Origin: Plutella xylostella
Taxonomy: Eukaryota; Arthropoda; Insecta; Lepidoptera; Plutellidae
Reading direction: 5' to 3'
DNA length: 64,000 nucleotides
NCBI RefSeq assembly: GCF_932276165.1
Contig: NC_063987.1
Coordinates: forward strand, 1,674,001-1,738,000
The notes beneath the pieces are model-generated. The model searched no databases. It saw nothing but the letters and a program-made list of their open reading frames with translations, and was not told where the DNA came from. The position numbers were made by a program, and so were the translations under genes. Numbering within the stretch: the first letter of the stretch is position 1; every line of letters starts with the position of its first letter. Of this stretch, positions 10,240 through 23,075 are shown piece after piece.

Positions 10240-10789
10240 GGGCGGATTCGGCCAACGTCGAGTAACTGTTTACTCACGAGTAAAGTACCAGTTACTCGCG
10301 AGTAAGCAGATTTTGCATTCTACCAAACCTGAAACCAAGATAACTAGCTTATCCCAAGAATAAAATGTTATACCGCCAAAATTGACCGTGTAACGAGCTT
10401 ATCCGAGAGTAATTTTGTAATGGCGGCAGCACATCAGCTGATTAGAAAACCGTCATAATGACATATAAACACATCTGTCAAAACATAAACAAAAGTACGT
10501 TAAAAGGCAAAGTCTCAGAATAACAACAGCGAATAAAATATTAAATCATAAACAATTTCATACTTTTATAATCCATTCAAACTAAGTTGGCATGTCATTT
10601 CTATTGCATGCTTTGAAACGCAGCTATTTTTATTTTAGTTGCATTACAGTTTCGTTCCTCGTTCATTCAATTTAATCATGGTATAACTTGGTAGAATGCA
10701 AATGTACTTATCCTAGATATTTACTCGCGTATAATTTTAATTCCGGTATAGTTATTCTCGTGTAACGTGATGTTTGGACGAATCCACCC
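10240..10789. mobile_element. 550-bp PIF/Harbinger-like non-autonomous element
   Basis: The left end 'gggcggattcggccaacg' and the inverted right end 'gggtggattcgtccaaac' are terminal inverted repeats. TAA is duplicated outside both ends (10237-10239, 10790-10792). A second, subterminal inverted pair ('ttgcattctaccaaacc' near 10313 and 'cttggtagaatgcaaatg' near 10688) suggests the original TIR was much longer. The interior has no open frame of note. TSD length and sequence plus a G-rich TIR support PIF/Harbinger; no transposase is present here. Confidence 0.8.
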
Positions 10790-10792
10790 TAA

Positions 10793-12640
10793 GTAAGTAC
10801 ATATATACATTACATACTATGAATGAGCCCTACGGCAGGATCCATTGAACTCAGAAATGCCCACAAAATCTCTATTTTAAACATATATTGTTAAACCACG
10901 TTGAGTGTTGACAAAGACAAACAGACTATAGTAAGTCTAGACAAAGCACACAGGACGCTTGGATGCGGTGATTGCGCCCAGCTAGTCCAATTTAGTCTGA
11001 TGTGATGACACGCAGTAAATGCGACTTTATTAGATCTTTCACACTGGCTGGAAACTGTCAACGATGTGTCACTTGGATTTAAATTAAGAACTTGGGTCTT
11101 TCGGTTTTTAAACAGTTCCATAAAGCTTAATAAAAAATAACTACTGATTTTAGTATACATAACAAAGTTATACATCTTTATAAATTACATTCAGAACTTG
11201 AACATATTGCAAATTTTTGAACTAACTAGGTACTTAACTACAGTTCTATATACTCAAAATTTAACTACGAAGAACGGAGGCATGAGTAAAATGATCAACC
11301 TGTATAATCGTCATCGGATGACTCACGCGAAGTCAGTAAACTTGATATAGAGACGCCCGCAGCAACAATGCCGTAGTAAAATATAGGCCTATTCAAATTA
11401 ATCACCTGTTAAGAAAATAATTCTGCTTATGTTTGAAAAATTATGGATTTGGGTGAGTCTTTTACATATTCTAAACAAGCAATAGCAATATTGTTAGTTT
11501 GTAATCTAAAACGTATTTTATGATAACACCCTAAAATATTTAATGTACTAAGTAATAATTACTTTCATATAAAATATGTATTTTTTGTATCTATCTTATT
11601 GCACAGAGTTAATTTTCAGGACTTTAATCGTGTCATCGGCTTCAAAATAGTCATATTTTATGGCTCTAAGATACCGTGAGAGAAACGACAGATAAAATAT
11701 CTGACGTTCTGTAGGGATTTGATACTTTTTTATCAAGAACACTAAAACCTTTATAAAACGCACTAAGAATAAAAGGTAGGTACGAAAATAAGCTCACGTC
11801 TTACATTTTACGCACAATTTCTAAAAAGTATAATGTCCAAAAATTTATGACAAAAGTCATTAAAATAACGGTTAATTCAACGTGACGTTTAAGTTATTGC
11901 TCTATTTAACGATTTGAAACGTCAATGGACAATAGATCGCATGGTTTATGGCAAAAGTGTGTAAATCAAAAATGTAATAAATTACATAGATTCTTCTTCG
12001 CCTTTTAGTACCTATGAGAAAACATTGTGGATTGATTTTAAAACGACAATGTTGTGAAAAAATTATACCGTTACAGAAGCTGTTATTTTATCTACATCAA
12101 ACAGGGATAAGGTTATCTGTCTCGATAAAAAATATACTATTTATATTATTATTATTTATGTTTAACATCAGACAACTCAATACTTTTAATGTAAGATTAT
12201 TAAAGCATTTCTTTATTCATTACTTATTATTATTTTTTCATTTATTTTACACTAAAAAATACTTAACTATTAAGTTAAACATTTATTATTTACCAAGGTA
12301 GAGCTTATATTCAACGAGTACTCTAACTTGCAGCCAACCACCTTTCTGACATAAAACGTTATTTATATTTCAACTAAAAACCTAACGGGCTCATTGACAA
12401 ACTTATATGGTCCGTCACAAAAGGCAAAGTGATAATTCTAATCCTAAACATAGTACTCACAACATAAGTAACGCGTCTAAACCATTTTAATAGCCAATAA
12501 AACTCCCTAGTCCATTACTCAATACGCTTAAAGGAGAATAGAAAACCACTACAATGTATTTTAACTATCGATTAGAAGCTGTTAGTCTTTCGTCAGAGTC
12601 TTTGACTATTCTGCTTAGTTGTTTTCATTGTTCATTCAAC
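10793..12640. other. AT-rich DNA without recognised feature
   Basis: Frames of 94-95 codons (10891-11175 -, 12014-12301 +) are very AT-rich and unrecognisable. No repeats found. Confidence 0.5.
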
Positions 12641-12644
12641 TTCC

Positions 12645-12700
12645 TCAGTGGTTTAGTGGTAGAAGGTTTGCTGTTGTTTCGAAAGTCCACACCGTCGAAA
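12645..12700 (+). mobile_element. Possible tRNA-like SINE relic
   Basis: 'agtggtttagtggtagaagg' resembles the A-box region of glycine-type tRNAs, but no good B-box follows. It abuts the Helitron-like copy at 12727. Weak. Confidence 0.25.
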
Positions 12701-12726
12701 CCAAGTGATTCACAGAAGCAGTTGAA

Positions 12727-12930
12727 TCCTAACTAATATTATAAATGCGAAAGTAACTGTGTATGTCTGTCTGTCTGTTACTCTTTCACGCCAAAACTAC
12801 TGAACGGATTTGAATGAGATTTGATATACATACTGTCTAGACCCTGGGAAAGAACATAGGCTAATTTTTATCCCGGAATTCCCACGGGAAAACTGTTTTA
12901 AGGCGAAGCGAAGCGCGCGGGAACAGCTAG
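12727..12930 (+). mobile_element. Helitron-like element (Lep1/MINE type), complete
   Basis: 5'-TCCTAACTAATATTATAAAT after an A, a (CTGT)n microsatellite, 'cacgccaaaactactgaacg', 'cccggaattcccacggg', and a 3' 'ggaacagctag' before a T. The ends and the A/T target fit Helitrons. It has no coding capacity. It closely matches the 26.0-kb copy, indicating similar age. Confidence 0.9.
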
Positions 12931-13389
12931 TATTAAATAAATGATTCAATTAGGAAAATGTAGTTTAAAAAAATACTTATGTTATTACATTAATTACAGA
13001 TATTTTTTAGCTTTCTTAGCTTTTCTAGTAAATGAAATCGGTAAACGTGATTTTGTCATGTCTGAAATAATTAATGAAAACAGATTATTAACTGGATACA
13101 AAAACTATTTGTTGCTTTTGATGCCAGTATTTCCTGTTTCAAGATCTCGATTAATTTCGATGGAATCATTATGTTTTCCGACAGAACACTAAGTTTATCG
13201 CAAACAAAATTTCCCCAAGCACGACACTATGACTCAATTTTTTATCGGAAAATGACAATAAAAGTTCAGAAACCTGTTAATTGTCCTTACGTTATCAAAG
13301 TGGTTGTTTATTGCTAGTGATGGCCTACTCATACTCAGTGTTATTACTTATTATCTTCGTGTATTGTTTATTATATCTGCGTATTCTAG
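12931..13389. other. Unassigned AT-rich DNA
   Basis: Contains an 83-codon frame (12941-13192 +) with no recognisable content. Confidence 0.5.
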
Positions 13390-13703
13390 TGTAAATACCT
13401 GCACCTGGTTCTCTAGAATGGAACCTTGGTGCATATCCCCTAAGTCCAAAGTGCCTTCCTAAGCAAGGAACATTTCCCACCACGCTGGTCCACTGCAAGT
13501 TGGTGGGTTCTCATTATCTAGATGTGAGAAATCTGGATATGCAGGTTTCCTGGCGATGTTTTCCTTCACCGTAAGAGCAATGGTATTAATATATTGTACT
13601 TAAATTCAAAGAACGCATTGGTACATTGGTCAGCGCCGGGACTCGAGCCCGCATCTCTGGCGTGAGAAGCGTGCACTTACCAGACCGAGCTGCCACCGCT
13701 CTG
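13390..13703 (-). mobile_element. tRNA-headed SINE, nearly full length
   Basis: The most complete member of the (AGAAT)-tail family. On the minus strand the tRNA-like head has an A-box 'ggtggcagctcggtctgg' and a B-box 'gggctcgagtccc'. The shared body follows, ending 'gaaccaggtgcaggtattta'. The pentanucleotide tail seen at 3301 is lost here. Confidence 0.8.
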
Positions 13704-15099
13704 ATTACGGGCTAATAACGATGTCTGTATGAAGTTATGTATTAAACCAACAAGGTACACCACTACTTATTTCACGCTTCGGCAAACAAGGTAAATAGCC
13801 GTGTTGTTAGTAGTAGTTATGTTTGTAGTTATATCCAAGTCAATTAGGTATGGTTTAGTAATAAGTAATAACCTGTACTTATTTTTCTTTTAAAGGCTTT
13901 CATGAAACATTTGATGAGGTTGCGTTACAGGTTTTTGAGCTCAACATTATTGCAAGCAACAATGGAACAGTGCTGGACCATACCAAGTCTCCTTATCCTA
14001 AGGCTGAGGAAATACACAACACATGTTGTAGTGGCGAGTCACCCTGTCTGCTATGTTGAAGGTACCGGCTTTGATCTGGGGCAGATATTGGTTTAAAGAG
14101 AGTGACAAGCCCTGGTTCAGTGTTTCTCGCCGGCAAGCTAAATAGAAACTGTCTATTATACGTGTCTAATTGGTGGTGATGACCTAAAGTAGTATAAATA
14201 TATCATAAGTTATCACTAAGACTAAAGGTTAATGCCCACACCATACACCATTCATTGTTTAGCTTATCACTTCTACAAAATGTAATAAAACACATTAACG
14301 GCGACACCATAAAAGTAATCGTTTTACAACAAAGAATTGTTATTTAAAATTGACAGCTCATCTTCTTATCAAATAATGATTTAGGGCTTGGTTAAAATAT
14401 AGTTACCGTATTATGTATTGTATAAGTAGTTATATATTTATTTTATTTATAAGTAAGTACTTATATTCTAGTGTAATTTTGTTTGAATACCTATTCAACT
14501 TATATGCTCTACTAGAGTCTCAGCTACAGCCCTTTGAAAAGCAATGGTTGTTAATGCGATAAAGCAAAATATTATAGATTTTAAATAAAATTTTCTGTTC
14601 CTGATAGGTAGGTTATAAATTCAGTAGCATGCTAATAAATACATTAAAAAAATAAAACCTTAAACTCGTATTATTATGCAAAAGAATATGTATCATAATA
14701 TAAGTATTAAATTTGTCATATTACTCCAGCTTATCTTTCAAACCATAAAACATAACATTTTTAATATAATACAGGTACAAGGGCAAACAATAATCCACAA
14801 ACCAAACTGCAACATATTCCCTTACCGTAAGGGCTACAATACCTTGATGCAAACTTCAGAGTTAAGGTAATGTCTAACATCGTAATATGACAATAATTTT
14901 CATTCAAGGTTTTCTTTGTTTCACATGAATCATACATGCGGGAAATTATACTGAAGAATATGTCGGAAACGTGGAAAACTGTTGTAATGTACAGAGGAAA
15001 GTACACTTACCTACTAAAGTCGGTGGCCGAAGTAAAAATATATAATATATACCTGGTAATTTTATTTTGAGATTCCATAGTTAAGTTATTATTGATCAC
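13704..15099. other. AT-rich DNA without recognised feature
   Basis: No supported coding or repeat feature. Confidence 0.5.
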
Positions 15100-15267
15100 G
15101 ATTCTGCGAGCAGAAAAGTTTAATAATAACAACGTCAAACCAAAAAATTGCCGTTGGAAAATGAGATAGATATCCGGAAAATTTCCTAGAGTCGAATTTT
15201 AATCAGAGCATTTAAGGTAAAAATAAGACTTTGTCAGCTCTAAAATTAGAATTTGTGCCTTCAGAAT
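15100..15267. mobile_element. Foldback MITE, family with 18149 copy
   Basis: The left arm 'gattctgcgagcagaaaagt' continues to 'aacgtcaaac'. The inverted right arm reads 'attctgaaggcacaaattct' and continues to 'gagctgacaaa'. The interior shares 'tagagtcgaattttaa' with the copy at 18149-18302. The arms of this copy have diverged from each other. No clear TSD. Confidence 0.65.
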
Positions 15268-16254
15268 AGACTTTATATTATTATTCAATCAATGTAAGAC
15301 ATGTTGTAGCAGTGACTAGCGTTGGCTGAGACATGAGGAACCGGGTTCCTATTCCCAGTTTGATAAAATATTCTGCTATTTTCTGAAAAAGGAGAGAAGG
15401 ATTGCATCATGTGTGTTTACGTAGATATAATTATGTTCAGCTTCTTTAAATGTTGATCGTTTATAACTGAATATTATTAAGTCATCTTTGTAGCCATCTA
15501 TTAGCACTGTCAATCATGACTCAATTTAGTCATTTAGTCGTTTTAGCTCCTGCATTCAACCCTTTGTGCAACCCTGACATGACAATTCTGTGCGTCCATA
15601 CCCTATCCTCGTCAATCCAATTTAAACCCAATTTTGTACATCATTGTGTTCAATGTTCGTGAGTCTTCAAACTAATCGATCAACGTGTATTGAAATCAAT
15701 CGCAGGTGTTCAGACGATGCTTTTGTGTTTGTATGATTTTGTACTTTTTTTCCTGAGTGTACAATTTGTTCTGCTATGTTAGGTTAGGTAGGGATGTATG
15801 AAGGTGGGAAGCATATCGATACTTGCATATCTGATGATAATAAAAAGATCTATCGTAATTGTTGAAAAAACAAAGTAACTTATTTAGTAGCATATAAGTA
15901 GATTTATAAAAAAAATATAGTAGATATTTTCCAACCGACCATTGTTGGTGAAATAATAGACATAAATATATACATAGGTACATAATACATCATACGAATC
16001 ATTAATCCCTCAATTAAAATAAATGGTACATATTCATACTTTTATACTTAATCTACGAAATACTTTTTCCATTTACCTGCAGGGCAAAACACATTCAGGT
16101 ACGCTTATAAACCCTAAACCTAACACTAAAAGCTAGACTCAAACTGTCACGCGTCACAAACTACACACGAACCGTTTATGTTACTAATTGGAACGAACTA
16201 ATCCTAATGGATTATGAATGAGACAGAATAACATTGTTATTTCAGGGAACAACA
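15268..16254. other. Unassigned AT-rich DNA
   Basis: A weak B-box-like 'gggttcctattccc' at 15343-15356 may be a decayed SINE head. Nothing else supported. Confidence 0.4.
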
Positions 16255-16497
16255 GACGACTGAATGGCGTATCGTTAGTGACTACTGAGCCGAAGGTCCC
16301 GGGATCGATCCCCGGCTGGGGCAGATATTTTTTTAAACACAGATATTTGTTCTCGGGTCTTGAATGTGCCCGTAAAATGGAAATAGGCCCGCCCCCTATT
16401 ACATTGGGACTAACATAAACACTGGCGAAAAGTGGGTGCAGCAATGCACCTCTGCCCACCCCGCAATGGAGTAGATTAGTACAAGGTGTGAGTGTAT
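16255..16497 (+). mobile_element. tRNA-derived SINE, full copy (tail type A)
   Basis: Head 'gactgaatggcgtatcgtta' and B-box-like 'gggatcgatcccc', then 'ttaaacacagatatttgttc' and tail type A: 'ggcgaaaagtgggtgcagca', 'gtacaaggtgtgagtg'. It is the same family and tail as 1337-1597. Frames on both strands through it are shadows of the SINE. Confidence 0.85.
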
Positions 16498-18148
16498 ATA
16501 CCCTCCTGACCCCGAGAGGTATAAACGTATGCACTGTTCTTAAATTAAAAAAAAATTAAAATTTTAACTACTGAACTGTTTTGTCACTTTGTCAAAGAAC
16601 AAATTGTTTAAGGGATAGGTACTTTATAAAAAATTTCAATGTCCTACTCATAGCACGCCAGGTGTCAGGAGGATATATGTTTTTTTCCAGGGAACATTCT
16701 CAATCACACGCTTCTAAAGTCGCTTGATAGATAAATGACATCAAATCTAATAATAATAGTGGCCATTTCGCTATTTTATAAGTATGTTTAATCTATTTTG
16801 CTATTTTGGTGTGGTGGTATCTTTTATGTAGTTTATGCAAATAAGGCACAATTTAATGTCATCTTTACACAATAGAGACTGCAATAAGTACAGTTGAAAA
16901 GAAAAGGAGTTTTTAAGCAGAAATTGCAATAAAAGTGTTTTTATAATGTTATTTCTTAAATTAAGTACTATTAAAAAGAAAGTAAGTACTCGTGGTTGAT
17001 TATGAAATTGGAAATACGTATTCATTGTAAGTTATGTTGACAGCTGTACCGAAGGTTTGAGTTCAAATTCCACTTGGGACAATTTAAATATATAATTATT
17101 TTACGTGTTAGGACGTATGAAGGGAGAAATCACAATTATATAGTATAAATATATTAGATAATACCTAGAATATGACTAAAACGCAAAGGAGTTGAATTCG
17201 TAAGTTCAATTAATGTCAGATATCAAACCTTATTAATAAACCGTAGCTTAAAACTTATCAGAAAGAATAATAAAGATCCCTAGTTCTGTAATTATAAAGA
17301 ATGTTTTTAAGTAACTGTCAACAAGATATCAATGTCGATCATGATTGGCTATTAATTATCTTAACATAATTAGCATACTGGTTTTATGCATAAAGAAAAT
17401 ATGAATGACAGTAATGATACATGAAGCTATAATTATAAAGTCATTCATTGCTTGTTTGTGGATTGAATCAAGTATTGAAGGCTCTGAAGTCCCAGGTTTG
17501 ATAGCAGGTGGTTTTTTTTTAGTATTGGAATAAATCTTACTATTAAAGTGCAAATAATTGTGTAAAACAGAAATATAAATTGTGTAGAATACACGTTGTA
17601 AATCAAAATAGGTACATTGATTACTGTTGCCCGCTATCCCAAGAACGTACTTAAAACAGTTTGCAATTAAAAAAAAAAAACGTATTGGTACGCCATATTA
17701 ATTTTAAATCATTGACAAAAAACTTTTCAACACGACTCTCCCATATTTACACTTCACGCCATATTATTGTAACACCCCGGTCTAGCTTTTAGCTCGGCAT
17801 CAGTCACCGCGTTCGGCTGCACTATTCATTAAACGCGGCTTAGTAACTGTGCATTCTGTGCAACTATTAATTCTGGGCAACGCTTTATGCACGCCATTGT
17901 ACCAGGTATTGAAGAAGGCTGTGATGGTGCGAATTGTTGTAGGGCTGGTAGAGGCTTGTTGCATTGTAACGTAATATGGAGTGAAATGTTCTGGGCGAGC
18001 GTCTCGTTGATTTATCATGTACACCTCTGATGAATTTATCAACTTTCATTAACTTGGGCCGATCATTATCATGCCTTTACATTTTAATTTAGAATAAAGT
18101 CCTTTAAAATATTTATAAGAATGGCATCATTAAGTAGGTACTGATGTT
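16498..18148. other. Unassigned AT-rich DNA
   Basis: A faint B-box-like 'gagttcaaattccac' occurs near 17060. An 80-codon minus frame (17800-18042) lies in a slightly GC-richer patch without recognisable domain. Confidence 0.45.
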
Positions 18149-18302
18149 GATTCTGAAGGCAGAAATTCTAATTTTAACGCTGTCAAACTAAGAAATTTGC
18201 TAGCATAAAATGACATTTACGGAAACAATCATAGAGTCGAATTTTAAACAAAGAAATTAAGGTTTTGACATCGCTAAATTTAAAATTTCTGCCTTCAGAA
18301 TC
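18149..18302. mobile_element. Foldback MITE, best copy of family
   Basis: The left arm 'gattctgaaggcagaaattc' and the inverted right arm 'gattctgaaggcagaaattt' match for about 40 bp, ending around 'tgtcaaa'. The interior 'tagagtcgaattttaa' is shared with the 15100 copy. 'gat' occurs outside both ends but is too short to be a confident TSD. No coding capacity; superfamily not determined. Confidence 0.75.
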
Positions 18303-21300
18303 GATATCACTAACTAACTAAAATTTCTGCAGATAAATAGTAAAAAAATCTATCTACTTTTTTACTTCTTATACTTTTGATACTAGTACCTGCCTACTAT
18401 TTATCATAACGTCAGTAAGTCTTTTCCTAAAAATCCAGTATAATTACTCAAATCATTTCTAACTGGTCCTCGCTGGTTATACCTAGCACATTTAGCATTT
18501 AGCTGGAACCTCGCAGCACCCCTGAACCCGTCTCTTTTGTTCCCGCTGTCAGCTCGGCCAATGATTAATTACATCTATACAGCGCGGTAATTTCCAGCGA
18601 GAGATTGTATCGTCTGAATCCCGCGAAATGAGCTGAAAACTTTAATATATGAAACCCCGCCTTTTAGCTGTTGCTGAAAGGTTCCAATTATTCTGTGAAA
18701 ACTTTTTAATTTTGTTCGGCTTCGTTTTATTTGTTTGTTGCGTTCAAAACTGCGGTGGCTAATTTATTGCCAGCGACTGTATTTAAAATGCTTGTTTCGG
18801 CACATAATAACTTACCCATCCAACACGCCTGGTGTAGTCATAGTGAATTGTCAACAAAAATAAAAATAAAATCAGTTGTATTTAACTATTCATAGTACTT
18901 ATTCATCATACTGGACTTGACCATGAAATCAAAGTCGTGTTGTCATACTCTTAGGGATCTCACTTTTCTTTTTTAACTTTCCTCATGTAAGTAATTATTA
19001 CTGGCTGGCTTAATTTAATTAGAACAGCGGAAAAGGCAAGTTTTTTTTTACTTTTGACTGTTTGAAGTCTAGGGAACACGAACATACCATTTAGGCACAC
19101 AACACATAGGTACAACATTTCTGCAAATATCGGTTCTTCGGTAGATCGAACCATTCGATTGTCGTTGAACATCAAAACAGGTGACATTCTTGGCGTTATA
19201 AAGATAATATATTAATATATTAAAAATAAATGTGCGAAAAATATCAGTCGAGAAGTCAAAACTTCATGTTTCACACACAAGTCAAACTATCGAAATACCA
19301 ATAATCGTTTCCACATGATAATGTTCACACTCAATTTGAATATGTCAATAGTGCTCGTCAAACAGAATCAGCATAAGAAGATATACAATATTGTGAACAA
19401 GAAACACTTGCAAAAAACACCTTGTTATACAATCGACTTGACTAATGTGACCATAGATCTGACACAAATGATGCAGACAAGAAATGTGATAAAGAAACTC
19501 TCACGGTCAAATTGGTGCCACCCCATCCGCGAGAGAATTTAAATATTCAAATTCTATAAACATTTGTCACGGCTAAATTATTTAAATTGTTCTTGATTTC
19601 GCAAGAAGGATCCAGGATGGGAATGCAAATTTGCAACGCTGCAATCCCAGATGATCGGGCGCTAAATGAGAATTTTATACAAAAATGCATACGGCAGGGG
19701 ATTCTCTTTTTAAGGTAAAACTTGGTGTGTATGTTTTCTTATTTCGTAAATAGTGTGCGAATTTTCACTAATGTAGGTTTTTTTTTCTTTACTTCATATC
19801 CGAATTAGGTATTTTTGTCATTGAAATTAATATTGGAAAAGATATGAATCATACACAAAACACTCTATAAACAATCTCACAGTTCATATAATTATCTCAA
19901 TGGTACATTATAAATAACCAAAAATCTTTGACAAGTTGAGAACCACAATTACAATTGAGTTCCTTATTTCAATATTCTACACGGTCAATTTAATTTCTAA
20001 CCAAGCCAAAAACGCACAACAAAAGGGTACCCAATTTGCTTCATTGCAAATTAATTTACATGATGATACCAGCATAAACATTTCCTTATAAACAGATCAT
20101 TATCCTGTCTTCAAATGTGTTAAAGTTATTTGCAAATCAAATATAGAGGTACATAAAGTTCATCTTAATAATTTTGAAACGACCAATAATTTATTTAAAT
20201 TCAATCTTATTCGATGAGAAATTTAAAATCATGAAATTCACATAAACAGAAACTGTTTGAACTGTATGCTAATTTGATGTGGCTTGTATTTTTTGTTTAA
20301 ATAACGGTGTTTGAGTTTTGATACTTTAAAGTATGATAAGTATGTGATCAATCAATCAATAATTTAGGTAGCCATGGCCATAGATAAAACAAGTCAAGCC
20401 AAATAATTTCAATATTCATTAAATTTGATCTTTATCCCCTAGAGACCCAATTTATCAAAATTGTATTGTGTTTTATTATTTATTAATGTATTCCATTTTT
20501 GCCCTATATCTAATGGCATGTGCTATTGTGCCAAGGATCAATAATTCACTACGGATCTCTATTGACCTGATTGTAAGATCCTTCATGAAGGTCAATTTGT
20601 ATGGTATTAGTCACGTGCTGATTTGATAAATAATCATCAAGATTAATATTTATTTCATTGGGATTTAGTTCAAACAATGGATGTATTAGATAGGTACTTA
20701 TTTATAGAGATTTATGTAGAGTACAAAATCATACTTATCATAAATATTTTTTAAAGAAAGAAATATTTAAAAAAATATATTTTGATTAATTCTGAAATAT
20801 AGAACATTACCTAAAATAGAATTCCTAGCACTTACGAGGGCTGTAACTTACAGGATTTTCGTTTATGTGAGAAACTCAATTTAACCTATATACGAGTATT
20901 AGGTATAACAATCTCACGATTCCAAAAAAACTTTTTGTATTAACTGAGTCCAGAACATTTTCGCTCATCTAAAATTGGCTTTGGGGCTCATTCTGGTTGG
21001 TTTGAATAACTTTTTTTTACAATAATGGATTCTGCGGAGTTAGGGTCATCTTTGTTATCGTTTTTGCCGTCTGTAGACGACCAGGTAGCCTATTTCCTTA
21101 TTTTTTGTGGTTTCATGAGTCATACAGCGTTCATTATGTTATAGCTATTCATTTGATGTTTTGAAGAAATTGCTTAAGTATATTGAAATTCTATTAAATG
21201 AAATCTGGCAAAATTGGCTCACATATTTCCCCTACCCGTCTTTGTTCATCGTTTATCCGCCACAACTATGCCACTAATTTATATCTTAACAAAAATGCCT

Positions 21301-21554
21301 GTAGTGTAAAATAGCTCTGTAATTAATAAAGTGAAAAAACAGATATTATCGGCAAGTAATTCATTCAACATAATAACCCTCAAACGGTTGATAAAATTTG
21401 CGTAACCCAGTAATGATACTCAAGGAAATAAAATCAAAATAAAAACCGTAGCCACCAATAACCAACTTAAATTCCAACCTAACTAAACTCATATTCGTTT
21501 GAAACTTGGAGAGTTTTTACGTCATTTTGAAGTCTGATCATAACAAAGACACCC
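18303..21554. other. AT-rich DNA without recognised feature
   Basis: 3.2 kb with no coding, satellite or transposon signal that I can support. Frames here do not exceed 75 codons. Confidence 0.5.
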
Positions 21555-21612
21555 AACGCTCAATAGTGCAGGTGTCCACCAAACAAAAGGGTTCAGGTTC
21601 GATCCCCATCTC
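21555..21612 (+). mobile_element. tRNA-like SINE head (B-box only clear)
   Basis: 'aggttcgatccccatc' is a good B-box core. The A-box region upstream ('aatagtgcaggtgt') is weak. Confidence 0.35.
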
Positions 21613-21840
21613 AATTTCAACGGTACGACGTAAAGTAAGGTAAAAAAAGATGCGTCATATTGAAAAAAAAGGCAAGTTGATGGTGCTTTGCTTGAGGGTG
21701 TTTAGGAGATTGAGTGTCGTATGCTATGGTGGAACGTGTTTTAAAGTCGATTTGATGTAAAAAGTGGAGTGAGTACTTTCATGTTAGTCTATAATAGGAA
21801 CTTACATACATTGATGAATAATAATAATAAATACCTATAA

Positions 21841-21926
21841 ACACTCACACCTTGTACTAATGTACTCCCATGCGGGGGAGGGAGAGGTGTATTGCTGCAC
21901 CCACTTTTCGCCAGTGTTATATGATA
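21841..21926 (-). mobile_element. tRNA-SINE tail fragment (tail type A)
   Basis: 'cactcacaccttgtactaat' to 'cacccacttttcgccagtgt' matches the 3' tail of the SINEs at 1337 and 16255. The copy is 5' truncated, lacking the head. Confidence 0.75.
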
Positions 21927-22198
21927 AATAGAAACCGTAAAATTAGAAAACTTTATAGGTCGTGATAAAATTTGCATACTGTACCATAAAGATAAAATGT
22001 GCATTCATTTTTAATCATTTAAATTAACCCATTACAAGGTGAAAAGTTCCACTCAGGTAAAATTTTCCGCCTGGAAATGTCGAAGTGCAGGTGCTCTAGT
22101 ACGATTGTAATAATAAGACTTGTCCTTGTGCTAACAGGCTTGAGTATATAATAAGTACCTACCTCCCTGATAAGTAACATTTATATTTAATATTTATT

Positions 22199-22312
22199 TA
22201 TTTTAACACTTTATTGTACACAGAAACATAAATACATAACAATTGAAAAACACAGTAAAAGCATACAATGGCGGGCTTATTGCCAAAAAGCAATTTCTTC
22301 CAGCCAACCTTT
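22199..22312 (-). mobile_element. LINE 3' tail fragment (hairpin-tail family)
   Basis: The minus strand reads 'ggttggctggaagaaattgc' followed by 'aataagcccgcc' and ends 'tgtacaataaagtgttaaaa' with an AATAAA signal. Stem-loop ATTGC/GCAAT at 22279-22294. Confidence 0.65.
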
Positions 22313-22860
22313 GCAATATTGCCTAAACAAAAGTAATACTCACAAAGGACAGTTCTGTTAATGTTAACTTGTATCTCCAAGGAAACTCAAATAAAGTCCA
22401 ATTAGAGAAACTAGCAAACGCTAAAGTGATACTGCACTCAGCATTCACAGAGGAAAGTCCCTTGCAGACACGTCGGCAGTCGTTCTTCCTGGACCTTAAA
22501 GCTTTAAAAATAAAGTGTTTTATTGGTTGAAAATGTTTAAAGGTCTGAAATTTTCATGGGTTTATCTTTGTCGTTGAGAAGGTGTCTGTTTATTGTTATT
22601 ATTAGTATGCAGAGTGCAAGAAGACGTTTGGATAACGGAAATGAAATATGAGAGTATCTCACTGAAAATGAGTAGTAAAATTACATAGTGTGCACTTATT
22701 AATTATCTTCCTACCTACTTATTTCCTTCGTTTAAAACATGCATTCACAACTAATTATTTCTATGAATAATTAATTACTTTTTAGTAGTAATAATAAAAT
22801 TATGTACAGTAGGTACCTATAAAAATTATATGTATGAAAATTATGTATATGTAAAATTAT
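22313..22860. other. Unassigned AT-rich DNA
   Basis: No supported feature. Confidence 0.5.
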
Positions 22861-23075
22861 GTACGGTGGCCTGCGCCTAAAAGTATACAGGCGGAGTTTT
22901 TCAAATAGCGATCTCAAGCTCACATGCTGCTCAAGCACATCCACATAAACACCACTGCTACACACATCACACACAACACGTTCCCGGTTTCATAACAGAT
23001 GTAGCTGGTCCCTTCATCATCAGGGATCGCTTTTAAAAACTCCGCCTGTATACTTTTAGGCGCAGGCGACCGTAC
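22861..23075. mobile_element. GTAC-bounded long-TIR MITE, copy 1
   Basis: Both ends carry an inverted repeat of about 55 bp starting 'gtacggtggcctgcgcctaa' and continuing 'aagtatacaggcggagtttt'. The left arm has a single C for A, and the right arm a C for G near the tip and a small deletion. GTAC is at both outer edges; being self-complementary it could be TIR tip or 4-bp TSD. The interior reads as the reverse complement of copy 2 at 24076, so the two copies are inserted in opposite orientation. A 67-codon minus frame over it is a shadow. Confidence 0.85.

Noticed and set aside
15779..15788. TTAGGTTAGG, like the insect telomere repeat
   Set aside because: Only two units; expected by chance in 64 kb of AT-rich DNA.
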